Shown: positions 6,292-14,643, counted from the first letter of the stretch. The stretch: DNA of 17,796 nucleotides from Rickettsiaceae bacterium (GCA_021741085.1 JAIOYM010000012.1:1-17796); one strand, 5' to 3'. The notes: a model not told the origin generated them from the letters alone. A program made the numbers and translations.

Positions 6292-6493
6292 AAAAATATA
6301 CTTTTTGAATTTAGTTAGAAATTAGTTTTTACTCATAATAATTGTAAAATAACTAATCTACTAAATTTATAGTGTATACAATCAAAATTAATTATAAGTT
6401 GAATTTTAGAAAAAGTTGAATGAAATCTCAAAATAGGCAAACTTAACTACCGAAATTAGTTTTTATTTAGACTTAAATTATTTTCAAGAAAAT

Positions 6494-6523
6494 AAACACC
6501 AGGTGCAATTTAATCTGGTGTTT
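6494..6523 (-). terminator. Rho-independent terminator after rpsP
   Basis: On the minus strand AAACACCAG (6523-6515) pairs perfectly with CTGGTGTTT (6502-6494) across a 12-base loop. It is followed by ATTTTCTTGAAAAT, which is U-rich and could form a second small stem. The site lies about 48 bases past the rpsP stop and would end the rpmG-rpsP transcript. Confidence 0.75.
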
Positions 6524-6570
6524 GTGGATAAAAGTTTTTGTAGGGTGTTTAGTAAAAAGAAATGGAGGAT

Positions 6571-6903
6571 CTAAGATGCAGCAACTGTTTTTTTAGCAGC
6601 AGGTTTCCTAGACTTCAATTTAAGCTCAAGTTTTTTTGCAACAAAAGAAGGAAGTTCTATTCCAGCCTTTGAAATAAACTTTGCTACAACCTCTGTAGGC
6701 TGAGCTCCATTTGTTAGCCAATATGAAATACGCTCGGAGTTCAAAACCACTCTGTTTTTATCATCTTTACCCAATAAAGGATTATATGTACCTAATTTTT
6801 CAAGAAATTTTCCATCTCTAGGTACAAGAGCTGAAGCTGCAACTATTTTGTAGAAAGGACGCTTTTTACGTCCACCTCTAGATAAACGAATTTTTACTGC
6901 CAT
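6571..6903 (-). CDS. rpsP: 30S ribosomal protein S16
   Basis: This 110-residue protein is a component of the small ribosomal subunit body. It begins with MAVKIRLSRGGRKKRPFYKI, the typical S16 start, followed by VAASALVPRDGKFLEKLGTY, NPL and the middle block ISYWLTNGAQPTEVVAKFI. The Lys/Ala-rich tail (KSRKPAAKKTVAAS) is common in longer alphaproteobacterial S16. It lies 20 bases downstream of rpmG in the same direction, so the two are probably co-transcribed, with a hairpin terminator just beyond rpsP. In many bacteria rpsP sits with rimM, trmD and rplS; that linkage is not seen here, as in other reduced genomes with scattered ribosomal genes. Confidence 0.98.
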   Translation of the reverse strand: MAVKIRLSRGGRKKRPFYKIVAASALVPRDGKFLEKLGTYNPLLGKDDKNRVVLNSERISYWLTNGAQPTEVVAKFISKAGIELPSFVAKKLELKLKSRKPAAKKTVAAS

Positions 6904-6923
6904 AAGTGAAATTTTATTCTAAT

Positions 6924-7094
6924 CTATTTTAATTTTACTTCTTTAAACTCTACGTGTTTCCTTATTTTAGGGTCGTATTTATTAAAGTGTAATTTCTCTG
7001 TTTTGGTTTTAGGATTACGTTTGGCCACAAAAAATGTACCTGTGCCCGCTGTACTTAGCATTTTTACCAATAAACTTTTTTTACTTGCTGCCAC
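6924..7094 (-). CDS. rpmG: 50S ribosomal protein L33 (GTG start)
   Basis: This is a 56-residue gene. From a GTG at 7094 it reads (M)AASKKSLLVKMLSTAGTGTF, then FVAKRNPKTKTEKLHFNKYD, PKIRKHVEFKEVKLK, ending at TAG (6924-6926). This is the complete L33 pattern STAGTG, KRNPKT, KLxxxKYDPxxRKHV and FKExK, with the length expected of the family. The zinc-binding cysteines of some L33 forms are absent, so it is the Cys-free type, as in many proteobacteria. GTG is the only start that gives the full family N-terminus; an internal ATG at codon 11 would remove it. A plausible promoter lies 42-70 bases upstream, and rpsP follows. Confidence 0.95.
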   Translation of the reverse strand: MAASKKSLLVKMLSTAGTGTFFVAKRNPKTKTEKLHFNKYDPKIRKHVEFKEVKLK

Positions 7095-7135
7095 AATAAC
7101 TCAAATATTTAGTGAAATAACGATTGATAAATAAT

Positions 7136-7164
7136 AATATAGAATAAAAACTTCGAACAAGCAA
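7136..7164 (-). promoter_or_regulatory. Putative promoter of rpmG-rpsP
   Basis: On the minus strand TTGCTT (7164-7159) and TATATT (7141-7136) are spaced by 17 bases. They sit in the 93-base gap between the methyltransferase gene and rpmG, upstream of the GTG start at 7094. The spacing is ideal and the position is sensible, but chance matches are common in such AT-rich DNA. Confidence 0.4.
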
Positions 7165-7187
7165 TCAATATTTTCTATTTTATTAGA

Positions 7188-8771
7188 TTAAATGAGCAAG
7201 CCTAACGTATAAAATTTATTTATTGTATAATCTAGGTGTTCGGCAACAATATAATCTAGGTTTTGGAGAGCAACTTTCTCTTTATTTATGTTGCTGTCTG
7301 AGAATTCTTCTTCCGCCCGTAATTTAAATTCACCATTATTTATTTTGTCAATTACTTCGGAAATAATTTTTGCTTTGTCATTTATTCCGTCCATTAATTT
7401 AATAATATTTTGCTCAATATGGTCCAGTTGTATCATATCATGAGTATTAGTAGTCACTAAATTTTGCTCTAATATTTCAACTTGATATTTCGCTATAGGA
7501 AGTATTTTAGGCTTCTGCAGAGTTTTTAAATCAATGATTTGTGTACTAAATTTATCGCTAACTGCATTTACATAGCCGCAAAAAACCATATTCTCAACAT
7601 TAGCTAAGAATTTTTCTTTAATTAACTCTGGTTTTTTTGTTTTAAGTTTTTTTGCTGCTTCCATTACCAGCTCTTCTAAACTAAATTGCTTTGATGGATT
7701 AGCAATTAAGCTGTACATTATGGCTTTCATTCTTGGTGATTTAATATTGAACTTTATAGATGGTTCATAAAAATTATAAAAAGTAATAGTTTGCTTTTGA
7801 TCTTTTATGTCTATATCTTCAAATTTTGTTTCTGCGACTAGCGCAGAAGTAAAATAAAAATCTTTAAAAGCTGAAGAGTTAATCCCCAAATTAGTATCAA
7901 CAGTTTTTTTACATAGAATCGCAGATCTAGATTTACGAGAAGTTATAAAATCTATATATTGTTGTATTTGATTTTTATCCTCTAAAGTAGTTAATTCTTT
8001 AGCTATATTTTTAGGCAAGTTACTTAGGCTAGCTGCTGGTAAAAAACTCTCAGCTAAATAGTGCAAATCAACTTTAGAGATTTTATTTATAAACTCAAAA
8101 AAGTAACATGGGTTTTTTAATTCCCTCTCTAAAAAAGAGGCAAAAAACTCCTTGTCGCTTAGAGTATTGGTATTTTCTTGTAAATTTTCCAAATAAACCT
8201 GATAAGGATGGGAGGAATTTGCAAGAGAGTTCTCAAAAAAATTAAATAAATTTCTGCATTGCAAAATTTTATCTTCGTCTTTCTTAAGCATGCTGGTGTG
8301 ATATCTCAACATATCGTTTAATAGCTTTTTATCAAAACATCCTGGCCAAACATCAAAGTATAAATAGGATACACCTGTATCTTTAAGGGATGAAGCTACA
8401 AATTTCAATAAAAACTCTTGATCTTTGCTTTCTATTTCTGAAAAAATTTCGTGGGATATTATATAGTCAAATTTCCCTTTGTACTCTTTTAAATTAATTT
8501 CCTCTGTTTTTTTAAATTCTACATTGGTTAACGAAAGTTCTTTAGCTGCAGATTTTGCTAAATTTAAATTATCTTCAGAATATTCTATACCTATAAATTT
8601 TGCCTCTGGATAAGCAAAAGCCATAGGTAATATATTCATACCTATTTTAGATCCTATCTCTAGAATTTTAGCTTTTTTTATATCCATTGCTTTGATACCA
8701 AAGATTTTTGCTATGGTTCTTAAGTAAATCGGATGTGAGTATTTATAAGAATATCCGGTCGGTATTATCAT
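7188..8771 (-). CDS. SAM-dependent methyltransferase with regulatory domain, PKMT-like
   Basis: This 527-residue protein has a class I methyltransferase fold at the N-terminus: SHPIYLRTIAKIFGI (12-26), motif I KILEIGSKIGMNILPMA (35-51), the acidic loop GIEYSED (61-67), and FDYIISHEIFSEI (101-113) as the motif IV region. A helical MethyTransf_Reg-like region follows (about 190-300), then a long C-terminal winged-helix-like part. This architecture and length match the rickettsial protein-lysine methyltransferases PKMT1/PKMT2, which methylate lysines of the outer-membrane protein OmpB (family knowledge). The motif I segment departs from the LELGCxxGGN I recall for the family, so substrate or activity could differ. 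It stands alone between rpmG and a gene-poor region. An unrelated target is possible. Confidence 0.8.
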   Translation of the reverse strand: MIIPTGYSYKYSHPIYLRTIAKIFGIKAMDIKKAKILEIGSKIGMNILPMAFAYPEAKFIGIEYSEDNLNLAKSAAKELSLTNVEFKKTEEINLKEYKGKFDYIISHEIFSEIESKDQEFLLKFVASSLKDTGVSYLYFDVWPGCFDKKLLNDMLRYHTSMLKKDEDKILQCRNLFNFFENSLANSSHPYQVYLENLQENTNTLSDKEFFASFLERELKNPCYFFEFINKISKVDLHYLAESFLPAASLSNLPKNIAKELTTLEDKNQIQQYIDFITSRKSRSAILCKKTVDTNLGINSSAFKDFYFTSALVAETKFEDIDIKDQKQTITFYNFYEPSIKFNIKSPRMKAIMYSLIANPSKQFSLEELVMEAAKKLKTKKPELIKEKFLANVENMVFCGYVNAVSDKFSTQIIDLKTLQKPKILPIAKYQVEILEQNLVTTNTHDMIQLDHIEQNIIKLMDGINDKAKIISEVIDKINNGEFKLRAEEEFSDSNINKEKVALQNLDYIVAEHLDYTINKFYTLGLLI

Positions 8772-9270
8772 TGGCTAAAATAATCGTCTTATTAGGGGGG
8801 GCTTAATAAATAGTTAAATAATCTTTACTATAAGTTAACAAATAACGATATGTAGCACAAGAATTATATGCATGTTAAATGTAATATATGTAGAGTTTTT
8901 AAAATTTTTTACCACGACACGATAAAAACTGAAATAATTTATAATGAGGTTTAAGGGAGTGAGTGGTTCTCTAATGCAGAATATTGTCTTGCATAATAGC
9001 AGGAAGTCTACTTAGGATAAGTAAAAGTAAACTTAGTACACTAGAATTAGTTTTGCATATTTTACTTAGCAACAAAAAAGCTTGGCAGTAAAACTACGTA
9101 AGCTACATCTAAGCTCTTTAGCAGAAGAATATTAAACAAGAGTTGGTAGTAGTTGGATTCGGAGGAAATTTAACATACTCTTTGCGTGTCAATAATCTCA
9201 GTACTACAAAAATTCCCGTGTCATGATTCCATGGTTAAATATTCATTTAGCTAAAGCTTAAAATTTTACC
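8772..9270. other. Gene-poor intergenic region
   Basis: About 500 bases lie between the 3' end of the SurA-like gene and the 5' end of the methyltransferase gene. No open frame of credible quality is seen on either strand; minus-strand frames carry several stops. A run of seven G (8795-8801) sits 24-30 bases upstream of the methyltransferase start, unusual for this composition. The stretch 8950-9240 is less AT-biased than the rest and has short inverted words, so it could hold a small RNA or a decayed gene, but I recognise neither. The methyltransferase promoter should lie here. Confidence 0.5.
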
Positions 9271-10227
9271 CTAGTTTACCAAATCTTTTGCAAATATTCT
9301 TATATATGCTTTTCTTTTAATCTGATCTAGATATTTCTGAGCTTGCACTGAAGACTTTCTGCTATATAAAACACTGGCTGCGAATTCTTGATATTGCTCA
9401 ATTAATTGATTTATATTACTTTCTAGCAATAATATAATTTTTAATTCGTCATTATGTTGAATAATGTTACTTGTCTTACCTACTTTCAAATCATTCACAA
9501 TAGTTTTTAAAACTACATCAAAATCATTTAAATTTTTCTCTACTTTTTCCCACTTGATACCTTTAATTAATAGATCTTTTGTAAAGTCATATTTCGGGTT
9601 GGCATCTAATTTAGTTTTTAATGATTTTAGTTGGACAAAGTTACTTTTTTGATCAGCAGGTATACTAAAAACTACTATTTGTAATTTTACATCTTGTAAT
9701 TTGCTGTTGGCAGAACTTTGTGTATTATTCGTGCTAGTTAGGCCTTTTATAAAATTTTCTAATTCTACAAAATTTTCGGAGTGCGATTTTTTATTATTTA
9801 ATTTTCTTGAAATAATGTTATGTAGCAATATGTTGCGTGTTAAATCGCTTTTGATAAATTCTTTAAAATAGTCAAATTTAATATTTTTTTGTACTAACAT
9901 AAAAAAGAAAGCCCCTTGAGAAAAATTACTACTTTTTTCAATTGCACGAATTTTCTCATTTATCTCTTTTTCTCCTACGGAAATCTTATATTTCACAGCT
10001 TCTTGATTAAAAAGAGATTCTTGCACAAGGTTATCTAATGCCATACGTTCAAGATTTAATAATTTTTCTTCTTTTTGTCCTTGTAATGCCAAGAGTAATT
10101 TTTGTCGCACTTTTACTTGCGATAAAGTTATAGCCTCCTTGTTAACAACAGCGACTATTTTATCTGCATATAATTGCGTTGAAAGGATTGTGGGTAATAG
10201 GAGTATAATTATCTTAAAAATTTTCAT
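9271..10227 (-). CDS. SurA-like periplasmic chaperone, parvulin part degenerate
   Basis: This 318-residue protein has a signal peptide (residues 1-21: MKIFKIIILLLP, then LYA before DKIVAVV). Next comes the SurA N-terminal chaperone domain: KIVAVVNKEAITLSQVKVRQ, a helix-rich region with LERMALDNLVQESLFNQEAV, and VGEKEINEKIRAIEK. SurA escorts unfolded outer-membrane proteins across the periplasm (family knowledge). After a Ser/Asn-rich linker (~160-175), residues 177-272 look like a worn parvulin domain (LQIVVFSIPAD, then LKVGKTSNII and ELKIILLLES) without its usual catalytic and GDLGW-type signatures. SurA normally has two parvulin domains and ~430 residues; this one is shorter, with at most one, probably inactive. 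A C-terminal helix (QEFAASVLYSRKSSVQAQKY) completes the chaperone module. Rickettsial SurA-like proteins are often reduced like this. Confidence 0.78.
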   Translation of the reverse strand: MKIFKIIILLLPTILSTQLYADKIVAVVNKEAITLSQVKVRQKLLLALQGQKEEKLLNLERMALDNLVQESLFNQEAVKYKISVGEKEINEKIRAIEKSSNFSQGAFFFMLVQKNIKFDYFKEFIKSDLTRNILLHNIISRKLNNKKSHSENFVELENFIKGLTSTNNTQSSANSKLQDVKLQIVVFSIPADQKSNFVQLKSLKTKLDANPKYDFTKDLLIKGIKWEKVEKNLNDFDVVLKTIVNDLKVGKTSNIIQHNDELKIILLLESNINQLIEQYQEFAASVLYSRKSSVQAQKYLDQIKRKAYIRIFAKDLVN

Positions 10228-10395
10228 TGTATATTGCGTTTATAATTTGCCTAATTCAATAATTAAACTAATTATAGCCAATTTCAATAAAATCCGCCAG
10301 CATTATTAAAACTGTACTTCAGTTATATGAGTAAATAATTTTGATACTAAAATTCTGCAATATATTTTTTTATTTAGAATTTATAATTTTTCTGG

Positions 10396-10424
10396 TTGCA
10401 TTTTTTTTTAAAGCGTTATAGATT
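10396..10424 (+). promoter_or_regulatory. Putative promoter of tRNA-Asp
   Basis: TTGCAT (10396-10401) and TAGATT (10419-10424) are 17 bases apart, 28 bases before the mature tRNA 5' end. The position fits a stable-RNA promoter; the boxes are only fair matches. Confidence 0.35.
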
Positions 10425-10451
10425 ATATTCATCTAGGTTTATACTTATACC

Positions 10452-10528
10452 GGGGGCGTAGTTCAGTTGGTTAGAATGCCTGCCTGTCACGCAGGAGGTC
10501 GCGGGTTCGAGTCCCGTCGCTCCCGCCA
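10452..10528 (+). tRNA. tRNA-Asp (GTC)
   Basis: This is a 77-base cloverleaf with CCA encoded at 10526-10528. The acceptor stem GGGGGCG pairs with CGCTCCC with one G-T pair. The D-arm region is TAGTTCAGTTGGTTAGAA. The anticodon stem CCTGC pairs with GCAGG around the loop CTGTCAC, giving anticodon GTC (10486-10488), which decodes GAC and GAT. The T arm is CGGGTTCGAGTCCCG and the discriminator base is G, an identity element for Asp. No strong terminator follows. Confidence 0.97.
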
Positions 10529-10734
10529 GCATTTGTCTATAGTTAAATAGATAATGTTAATACAAAAACACATAGTGTTTAACACTGTACTTTGTAATAT
10601 AAGAATCTAGTAAATTCAAAAAAATTGCTATATTTTTTCGCTAAAAAATTTGTTGCATATCATATATTTTTGCATAAAAAACTGGCGTATAATTTCCTGA
10701 TTTTCTATAAAATTTACCTAGCTTTTATTGTCCT

Positions 10735-12285
10735 GTGCAAATTGATCGCTTCTTAAAATCCAGTATCGTAGTAGCGCTGGGAACTTTTTTATCAAGACTT
10801 TCTGGCTTTCCTAGAGAATTAATGATGGCTTATTTTTTCGGGGCTAGCAATTCAGCTGACGCAGTGCAAGTCGCTTTTAAATTCCCAAACTTATTTCGAA
10901 GACTTTTTGCAGAAGGCGCTTTATCTTCGGTATTTATACCAATATTTAATAGCATTTATTTAGTAGATAAAAAGCGAGCCAATATATTTGCCAACCAAAT
11001 AGCTATATTATTATTACTATTCCTGCTGCTTTTCATTGCTATAATGGAATATTATATGCCCCAGATAGTAGTTATGATAGCACCCGGATTCTCCAAAAAT
11101 ATTGAACATTTTTCTTTAACTGTGCTGTTATGTAGAATAACTTTACCATATTTGATATTTGCGTCTCTCTGCGCCTTAATAGGTGGAATATTAAATTCTC
11201 TAGATAAATTTGCTAGCTTTTCTTTAAATCAAATTATTTTCAATATTACTATAATAGCATTTACTATATTTGTTACTCATTTTAAATTTTTTAGCCCTGA
11301 AATAGCTATAGCATTAGGAGTTATTTTAGGCGGTATATTTCAATTATTAATGCTTACTTATAATTTACATAAAATAAATTTCAGTTTCGTTTGGGTTATA
11401 AATTCCCATGATGAAGAAGTACCTTTGCTGTTAAAAAGATTGGTGCCAGCTATAATAAGCTATAGCACTACGCAATTAAATATATTTATTTCTCAAATAA
11501 TAGCTAGTTCTATTTCTGGTGCTATTGCTGTGATAAGCTATGCTGAAAGAATCTATCAATTACCATTGTCAATATTTGCCACTACATTTAGCACTGTATT
11601 ACTACCAAATCTTTCAAAATTATACAAAACTAGTAGCGATGTTCACGTGCAAAATTTACAAAGCGCTATAATAAGGTTGGCTTTAATCTTAACATTTCCA
11701 TGCGCAATAGTTTTAATGTTTATGTGCTCAGAATTTGTTCAAATAATATACCAGAGGGGTAATTTTGGCCTTGAAGAAACCATGCGTGTAGCTAATATTT
11801 TGTTCTGGTTCAGTGTTGCATTGCCGGCATTTAGTTTGGTTAAAATTTTTATAACCCTACTATATTCAAGAGGTGAAGCTAATATAGTAATGCGTGTAAC
11901 ATTATACTCTATTATAATAAATACCGTGCTCAATTATATATTGATACATTTTATAGGAGAAGTTGGTATAGCAGTAGCTTCTGCAATAGCAGCATGGATT
12001 AATTTAGGAATAATATTATTTTATTATCAAGCCAATGTTACTAGTAAGATGATCATATCTATCTTATTTTTCTTTAAATTGCTTTTATCTAATATAATTA
12101 TTATGGCTGTCTTATTTGGGGCAAAAATTTTATTACACAGTTATTTTGACAGTTCCTTTTTAATTGGTAAATTATTATTTACTTTTACGGTCTTGCTAGT
12201 TGCTGGTATTAGTTATATTATTTCTTTGATAAAAATTAATTTAATCAAAATAAATTGGAAAAATTTTAAACTATCAGAATTTTAG
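10735..12285 (+). CDS. murJ: MurJ lipid II flippase (MviN family)
   Basis: This 516-residue inner-membrane protein moves lipid II, the peptidoglycan precursor, across the cytoplasmic membrane. The N-terminus carries the family signature: SRLSGFPRELMMAYFFGA (20-37), SADAVQVAFKFPNLFRRLFA (40-59), EGALSSVFIPIF. R21, R27, D42 and R55 line up, shifted by three, with the functionally important R18, R24, D39 and R52 of E. coli MurJ. About 13-14 hydrophobic segments span the rest, and the length is normal. The start is a GTG at 10735; an in-frame stop (TAA, 10708-10710) and no other start codon lie between. A perfect TATAAT at 10688-10693 lies upstream but has no good -35 box. nusB follows after 20 bases, so murJ, nusB and rlmE probably form one operon. 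Its presence implies that some peptidoglycan synthesis is kept. Confidence 0.97.
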   Translation: MQIDRFLKSSIVVALGTFLSRLSGFPRELMMAYFFGASNSADAVQVAFKFPNLFRRLFAEGALSSVFIPIFNSIYLVDKKRANIFANQIAILLLLFLLLFIAIMEYYMPQIVVMIAPGFSKNIEHFSLTVLLCRITLPYLIFASLCALIGGILNSLDKFASFSLNQIIFNITIIAFTIFVTHFKFFSPEIAIALGVILGGIFQLLMLTYNLHKINFSFVWVINSHDEEVPLLLKRLVPAIISYSTTQLNIFISQIIASSISGAIAVISYAERIYQLPLSIFATTFSTVLLPNLSKLYKTSSDVHVQNLQSAIIRLALILTFPCAIVLMFMCSEFVQIIYQRGNFGLEETMRVANILFWFSVALPAFSLVKIFITLLYSRGEANIVMRVTLYSIIINTVLNYILIHFIGEVGIAVASAIAAWINLGIILFYYQANVTSKMIISILFFFKLLLSNIIIMAVLFGAKILLHSYFDSSFLIGKLLFTFTVLLVAGISYIISLIKINLIKINWKNFKLSEF

Positions 12286-12305
12286 TATTTCAATAAATTT
12301 TATAT

Positions 12306-12842
12306 ATGTTCAATAATATTAATGCATATCAATCTACAGAGGATGTTGTAAAGCCAATTACAAGTAAAACTATTGCCAGAATAGCAGCTGTGCAATTTTA
12401 TTATGCAACTACTATATCTTCTGATCAAAGTAATGACAAATTCCTGGATTGGCTATTTTCTTTTCATAAAAAGCGCCACGATTATATAATGGAGGATGAA
12501 GAGTTAGCGAATGATTATCCTGAGCAAATCAACAAAGGCTTTTTTCAGTTGCTTACAAACAATATCACTCAATATAAAACTCAAATCGAAGATATTATAA
12601 AAAAATATCTAACTTCGAACAAACAGTGGGATCATAATAATGTAGTTTTGATATCAGTAATTGCTTGTGGTCTTTGCGAGCTAAATTATATTGAAGGTAC
12701 GCCGATAAAAGTCGTAGTAAATGAATTTACTAATATTGCTGCTAATATGTTAAGTGATCAAGAAATAGCATTTGTTAATTACGTGCTAGATGATTATGCT
12801 AAAATTATAAAAAATTCTAGGAGTCTAGTAAATGCGCTTTGA
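12306..12842 (+). CDS. nusB: Transcription antitermination factor NusB
   Basis: This 178-residue all-helical RNA-binding protein works with NusE (S10) at boxA to support antitermination in rRNA operons. Family marks are TIARIAAVQFYYATTIS near the N-terminus (the R..A.Q.LY helix), a middle helix set, and the conserved C-terminal part VVLISVIACGLCELNYIEGT, PIKVVVNEFTNIA, then a helix corresponding to the usual fvNgvLd pattern (AFVNYVLDDYAKI). The N-terminus is ~20 residues longer than in E. coli NusB, which is common in Rickettsiales. It follows murJ by 20 bases and overlaps rlmE by 11 bases, so translation of the two is likely coupled. Confidence 0.93.
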   Translation: MFNNINAYQSTEDVVKPITSKTIARIAAVQFYYATTISSDQSNDKFLDWLFSFHKKRHDYIMEDEELANDYPEQINKGFFQLLTNNITQYKTQIEDIIKKYLTSNKQWDHNNVVLISVIACGLCELNYIEGTPIKVVVNEFTNIAANMLSDQEIAFVNYVLDDYAKIIKNSRSLVNAL

Positions 12843-13470
12843 TAAAAAACATAGTTTATCTTCACAGCTTTGGCTTAAGCGTCAAGCTAAGGATAGATAT
12901 ACTATTGGGGCAAAAGAACAAGGCTATTTTAGCCGAGCAGCATTTAAGCTTATAGCTATTCAAAAAAAATATAGAATTTTTAAAACTGGGCAATATGTTT
13001 TAGATTTGGGTTCTGCCCCTGGTAGTTGGACACAAGTTGCATTAGAATATACTGCTAATGAAGCTTTTGATAATGTAGTAGGTATAGATTTATTAGAAAC
13101 TAATGAGATCTCTGGTGCCATAGGCCTTATAGCTGATATATTTGCTGAAAATATTAATGACATTATAAAGCAACATTTACCTAATAGTAAATGCAATGTG
13201 GTGTTAAGCGATATGGCGCCAAATACTACTGGTGATAGAGGTGTTGATCATTTGCGTATTATAAATTTATGCGAAGCTGCAGATGATATTGCTGATAGTT
13301 TTTTATCCAAAGGTGGGCATATGGTTTTAAAAATTTTTCATGGTTCTGAAGAAGAAGCTTTTGTAAGAAAACTCAGGCAAAAATACCAAAAGGTAGTTTA
13401 TTTTAAACCTGAGGCTAGTAGAAAATCGTCCAATGAGATATATCTAGTTTGCTTAAACAAACAAAGTTAA
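12832..13470 (+). CDS. rlmE: 23S rRNA 2'-O-methyltransferase RlmE (FtsJ/RrmJ)
   Basis: This 212-residue enzyme methylates the 2'-OH of U2552 (E. coli numbering) in the A loop of 23S rRNA using SAM, a late step in 50S assembly. The SAM motif is VLDLGSAPGSWTQVA (56-70), with GIDLLE (84-89) after it. The catalytic K-D-K-E tetrad is complete: Lys39 (SRAAFKL), Asp127 (LSDMAPN), Lys167 (MVLKIFHG) and Glu202 (SSNEIYLV). Length fits the family. The ATG at 12832 lies inside the end of nusB (11-base overlap), with AGGAGT a few bases upstream. It ends 15 bases before the convergent ankyrin gene 3; no clear terminator is seen in that gap. Confidence 0.97.
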   Translation: MRFDKKHSLSSQLWLKRQAKDRYTIGAKEQGYFSRAAFKLIAIQKKYRIFKTGQYVLDLGSAPGSWTQVALEYTANEAFDNVVGIDLLETNEISGAIGLIADIFAENINDIIKQHLPNSKCNVVLSDMAPNTTGDRGVDHLRIINLCEAADDIADSFLSKGGHMVLKIFHGSEEEAFVRKLRQKYQKVVYFKPEASRKSSNEIYLVCLNKQS

Positions 13471-13485
13471 ACAATTACAAAGTTT

Positions 13486-14448
13486 TTATAATAGTGAACC
13501 TCCACATGAGCCGTTTGCTCCTAGCATGCAAAGAACTTCACCAACAGCTTCAGCGGCATTCCCTAAAATCTCTTCACCCCAGATAACTAAGGAAGTAATA
13601 TCTTGATTTGCTAAGGCAACAGCCACTACAGGTACTGCTAAAACTGTTGCAGTTAAAATAACAGCTGCTGTAGATGGTAAGCACGGGGCCGAAGCTTCAT
13701 CGTCACTATCGCCAGAGGAAGGAGCTGTGTGTTCTGCTCCGCCAGCTCCCCCTTCTACAGAAGTTTCTGTACCGTCATCTTCATCGTCACTATCGCCAGA
13801 GGAAGGAGCTGTGTGTTCTGCTCTCCTATCTTCTTCGTCGGCAATAGTACTATCTTCTTCACTATCAGATTCATCTTCACTATCACCAAAGTCTGCGCCA
13901 CCGCCCTGTTCTTCTTTTTTTGTTAAACTTTCACGTAACATGTTAACAATTTCGTGTGTACGTAAATATTCGGCAAGACAGAATATTGATACATCTAGAG
14001 CATCAGCGTCGGCACCACGATCTAATAATTCAAGAACAATTTCTAGTGAAGTACTCCTCTTTGCAGCAAAAAACAAAGCATTATCAATTATGGCTTCTTC
14101 AATGTCAGCGCCATGATTTAATAATTCTCTAACAACCTCTACCCGACCTTCTCTAAAAGGAATAATTCCTAAACTGAAAAACCCAGAAGCCATCATCAAA
14201 GCTGTTTCTCCATAGCTATTTGATAACTCTGTTTCAGCACCATGTTCTAATAATTCTCTAACAACCTCTGGATAACTTCTTTCAGAAGCAAGCATTAAAG
14301 CTGTGTAGCCCCTTTCGTTTGTAGCATTTACGTTAATATCTGGATCTTGCAAAATCTGCCTTATACCAACTAAGTCTCCATCAGTAGCTAGCTCTAATAA
14401 CTTTTTATCTAATACTTCTTGTGGTCCTTTTTTCATATTGTTTACCAT
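13486..14448 (-). CDS. Ankyrin gene 3: ankyrin protein with acidic repeats and C-terminal hydrophobic/Cys module
   Basis: This 320-residue protein has no function I recognise. Residues ~12-175 hold about five ankyrin units, including NATNERGYTALMLASERSYP (41-60) and SYGETALMMAS (78-88, followed by an insertion FFSLGIIPF). A very acidic linker (185-255) contains two copies of AEHTAPSSGDSDDE (210-223 and 238-251). Then come a hydrophobic helix (260-281, ILTATVLAVPVVAVALA), an amphipathic stretch, and the tail CMLGANGSCGGSLL. Helix and tail match ankyrin gene 1 and the fragment at 295-505. No signal peptide is seen. A second start, ATG at codon 5, is possible; neither has a good Shine-Dalgarno. 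It is convergent with rlmE and has a good promoter upstream. It may be a secreted or membrane-anchored host-interaction protein (inference). Confidence 0.85.
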   Translation of the reverse strand: MVNNMKKGPQEVLDKKLLELATDGDLVGIRQILQDPDINVNATNERGYTALMLASERSYPEVVRELLEHGAETELSNSYGETALMMASGFFSLGIIPFREGRVEVVRELLNHGADIEEAIIDNALFFAAKRSTSLEIVLELLDRGADADALDVSIFCLAEYLRTHEIVNMLRESLTKKEEQGGGADFGDSEDESDSEEDSTIADEEDRRAEHTAPSSGDSDDEDDGTETSVEGGAGGAEHTAPSSGDSDDEASAPCLPSTAAVILTATVLAVPVVAVALANQDITSLVIWGEEILGNAAEAVGEVLCMLGANGSCGGSLL

Positions 14449-14518
14449 TTTAATTTGATTTGATTTTAAATTTAGGTTTATTCTAATAAGGGATTTAATT
14501 TTAAATTTATTACAATTT

Positions 14519-14547
14519 ATGTTAATACAACTTTAAACATTTGTCAA
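14519..14547 (-). promoter_or_regulatory. Promoter of ankyrin gene 3
   Basis: On the minus strand a perfect -35 TTGACA (14547-14542) and TAACAT (14524-14519) are separated by 17 bases. This would give a leader of roughly 60 bases before the ATG at 14448. It is the best sigma-70 match in the window. Confidence 0.55.
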
Positions 14548-14643
14548 TAAAAATTAGTAACTTTAGGTATAAAATATTACACAATATGGACTTATGGGTG
14601 AATACAAACCTATGCGGAAGTTAAATATATATATATTAACGAG

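Noticed and set aside
8940..9240. Possible small stable RNA (tmRNA, 6S or RNase P RNA)
   Set aside because: I looked for the tmRNA tag and tRNA-like ends, the RNase P core GAGGAAAGTC and a long 6S-like hairpin and found none.
10560..10600. Short palindrome AGTGTTTAACACT downstream of tRNA-Asp as a terminator
   Set aside because: The stem is only five pairs and no T run follows.
13727..14116. Plus-strand Ser-rich open frame of 129 codons
   Set aside because: Antisense of the Asp/Glu-rich linker of ankyrin gene 3; acidic codons read in reverse give Ser, as expected of a shadow.
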